NCBI GenBank assembly: GCA_964614525.1
Contig: CAZTPA010000041.1
Coordinates: 1-26,601, forward strand
Length of the DNA: 26,601 nt
Origin: PWND01 sp964614525
GTDB lineage: Bacteria; Bacteroidota; Bacteroidia; Bacteroidales; UBA7960
Reading direction: 5' to 3'
In this document: positions 25,537-26,601 of the stretch, in pieces
Layout of the letters: each line of letters starts with the position of its first letter
How positions within the stretch are numbered: position 1 is the stretch's first letter
Translations under genes and position numbers: made by a program
Notes under the pieces: generated by a model
Told to the model about the DNA's origin: nothing
Seen by the model: only the letters and a program-made list of their open reading frames with translations
Database searches by the model: none

Positions 25537-26301
25537 CTAAAATTCAAGAACAACTCCAACGGGACAATGATCTGAATGCACAACATCCGGAAGTATAAAT
25601 GCATCTTTAAGATTATCTTTAAGATTATCAGAAACTACATTATAATCTATCCTCCAGCCTAAATTCTTAGCACGTGCATTTGCTCTGTAGCTCCACCATG
25701 AATATTGGTGAGGCATATGATTAAAAACTCTGAAAGTATCAGTAAAACCGGAATTAAAGAATTTTTCCATCCATTGTCTTTCTTCCGGCAGAAAGCCTGA
25801 TCGTTTTGCATTCCTAACAGGATCATGAATATCTATTTCTCTGTGACAGATATTATAATCACCGGCTATTAACAATTTTGGCCTTTTCTTTTTCAATTCA
25901 TGAATATATTCAAAAAATTCATCGAGCCATTTCATTTTAAATTCCTGCCTTATATCTCCGGAGCTGCCTGATGGATGATAAACTGATATTACAGAAAAAT
26001 CGCCAAAATCCAATCGTAAAAACCGTCCTTCGTCATCATAAGCGGGTATTCCCATTCCGTATTCAACATTGTCAGGCTTCAGCCGGGTAAAAATTGCGAC
26101 CCCCGAATATCCTTTCTTTTTGGCAGAATGCAAATAAGTTCTATAGCCCAATTCTTCAAAATCAAACAAAGGAATTTGCTCTGCCTGAGCTTTAGTCTCC
26201 TGAACACATAAAATATCAGGGCTTTCTTCCTTTAACCAGTCTATTAATCCTTTATTTAATGCTGATCTTATTCCATTGAGGTTGTATGAAATTATTTTCA
26301 T
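25537..26301 (-). CDS. xth: Exodeoxyribonuclease III / AP endonuclease
   Basis: A 254-residue exonuclease III of the endonuclease/exonuclease/phosphatase fold, which cuts at abasic sites and trims 3' blocked ends in base excision repair. Signature residues: N7 (ISYNLNGIRSA), E35 in CVQETKAQ, Y108 in SVYHPSG, D148 and N150 in AGDYNICHREID, the LGWRIDY segment (214-220), and D244-H245 in VHSDHCPV. All catalytic residues are present and the length is normal. It begins 22 nt after the end of the decayed gene at the right edge. No promoter signature is evident there, and the OmpA gene downstream has its own. Confidence 0.96.
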   Translation of the reverse strand: MKIISYNLNGIRSALNKGLIDWLKEESPDILCVQETKAQAEQIPLFDFEELGYRTYLHSAKKKGYSGVAIFTRLKPDNVEYGMGIPAYDDEGRFLRLDFGDFSVISVYHPSGSSGDIRQEFKMKWLDEFFEYIHELKKKRPKLLIAGDYNICHREIDIHDPVRNAKRSGFLPEERQWMEKFFNSGFTDTFRVFNHMPHQYSWWSYRANARAKNLGWRIDYNVVSDNLKDNLKDAFILPDVVHSDHCPVGVVLEF

Positions 26302-26323
26302 TTGATTATAATATAATATGCTT

Positions 26324-26601
26324 TTACTTTACTAAGAGTTTTCCTGTATATACATCTGAGTTTAAAACAACTTTGTAAAGATATATAGTCCTTCCGATAA
26401 CTTTTCTCCATTATTGCCCGTATGAGTATATAATGCTCCGGGATAATCTTCAATTGCAGCGCCCGCAGCATCAAAACAAACGGCAACTTCACTGTCAGCT
26501 TTTGGCAAAACAGGATTTGCAGCAATCTGCGCTGCAACATTCTGAGCAGCAATGCCAAAAAAAACTAAAGTCAAAATGACAATAGCATGTCTTTTTAAAA
26601 T
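26324..26601 (-). pseudogene. Remnant of a T9SS cargo protein gene (frameshifted, internally deleted, partial)
   Basis: The frame entering at the right edge reads ILKRHAIVILTLVFFGIAAQ, continuing NVAAQ: a signal peptide whose start may be just outside. A segment like the start of a Bacteroidota extracellular domain follows (ANPVLPKADSEVAVCFDAAG, then YPGALYTHTG). It runs straight into NNGEKLSEGLYIF, which resembles the middle of a T9SS type A sorting domain, and then hits TAA at 26362-26364. In the -1 frame from 26374 the DNA continues KVVLNSDVYTGKLLVK and then TAA at 26324-26326, which is the classic end of a T9SS C-terminal signal. So the gene appears to have lost its interior and to carry a frameshift near 26375-26379. 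A sequencing or assembly error could cause the frameshift but hardly the missing interior. Confidence 0.7.

Noticed and set aside
25603..25629. Tandem 12-bp repeat (ATCTTTAAGATT) inside the exonuclease III gene
   Set aside because: It encodes NLKDNLKD, which fits the normal SLKD-x-x-KDA helix of the family without adding length, so it is not a duplication insert.
26298..26558. Alternative 86-aa frame on the minus strand at the right edge
   Set aside because: Its sequence (leucine/arginine-rich) is a frame-shadow; the other frames carry the recognisable signal peptide, domain start and sorting signal.

Overview
The window reads as a chromosomal segment of an A+T-rich member of the Bacteroidota. 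The evidence is gene content: a SprA-type outer-membrane translocon of the type IX secretion system (T9SS), a CFB-type ECF sigma/FecR/TonB-receptor operon with DUF4974, STN and DUF4249 domains, a DAHP synthase-chorismate mutase fusion, and an RNase H with a viroplasmin N-terminus. Several genes are also preceded by the Bacteroidota promoter signature TAnnTTTG. I see no rRNA, tRNA, CRISPR array or insertion sequence. No gene-free stretch exceeds 300 bases; the longest are 14075-14334 and 22500-22753.

Left half, all on the minus strand and read from right to left. A single-domain malic enzyme (14335-15789) has its own strong promoter and a hairpin terminator. Next come ruvA and the giant sprA (6237-13463), 26 nt apart and probably cotranscribed. 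A fresh TAnnTTTG promoter then drives aroF/chorismate mutase, thiL, RNase H and an AsmA-like envelope protein. At the left edge is a small MNT/HEPN two-gene module with its own promoter; the HEPN gene runs off the window.

Middle, plus strand (16013-21163). This is a cell-surface signalling operon: ECF sigma factor, FecR anti-sigma factor, TonB-dependent receptor with a signalling STN domain, and a DUF4249 lipoprotein. By analogy with FecIRA, substrate binding at the receptor would be signalled through FecR to the sigma factor. A 32-bp sequence just before fecR recurs before the next gene (26 of 32 positions identical), so the unrecognised 392-aa lipoprotein at 21321-22499 is a candidate member of the same regulon.

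Right part. After a strong terminator come a 177-aa lipoprotein and a 286-aa predicted beta-barrel protein (plus strand). A bidirectional terminator separates them from a convergent OmpA-type lipoprotein and an exonuclease III gene (minus strand). At the right edge is a damaged gene: a signal peptide and part of a domain run almost directly into the last residues of a T9SS C-terminal sorting signal, which sits in another frame. It looks like the remnant of a T9SS cargo gene.

The most interesting leads are the duplicated promoter-like box linking the sigma operon to an unknown, probably surface-exposed lipoprotein; the collapsed T9SS cargo remnant; a HEPN protein without the usual RX4-6H histidine; and a dyad-rich control region before the 286-aa outer-membrane protein.
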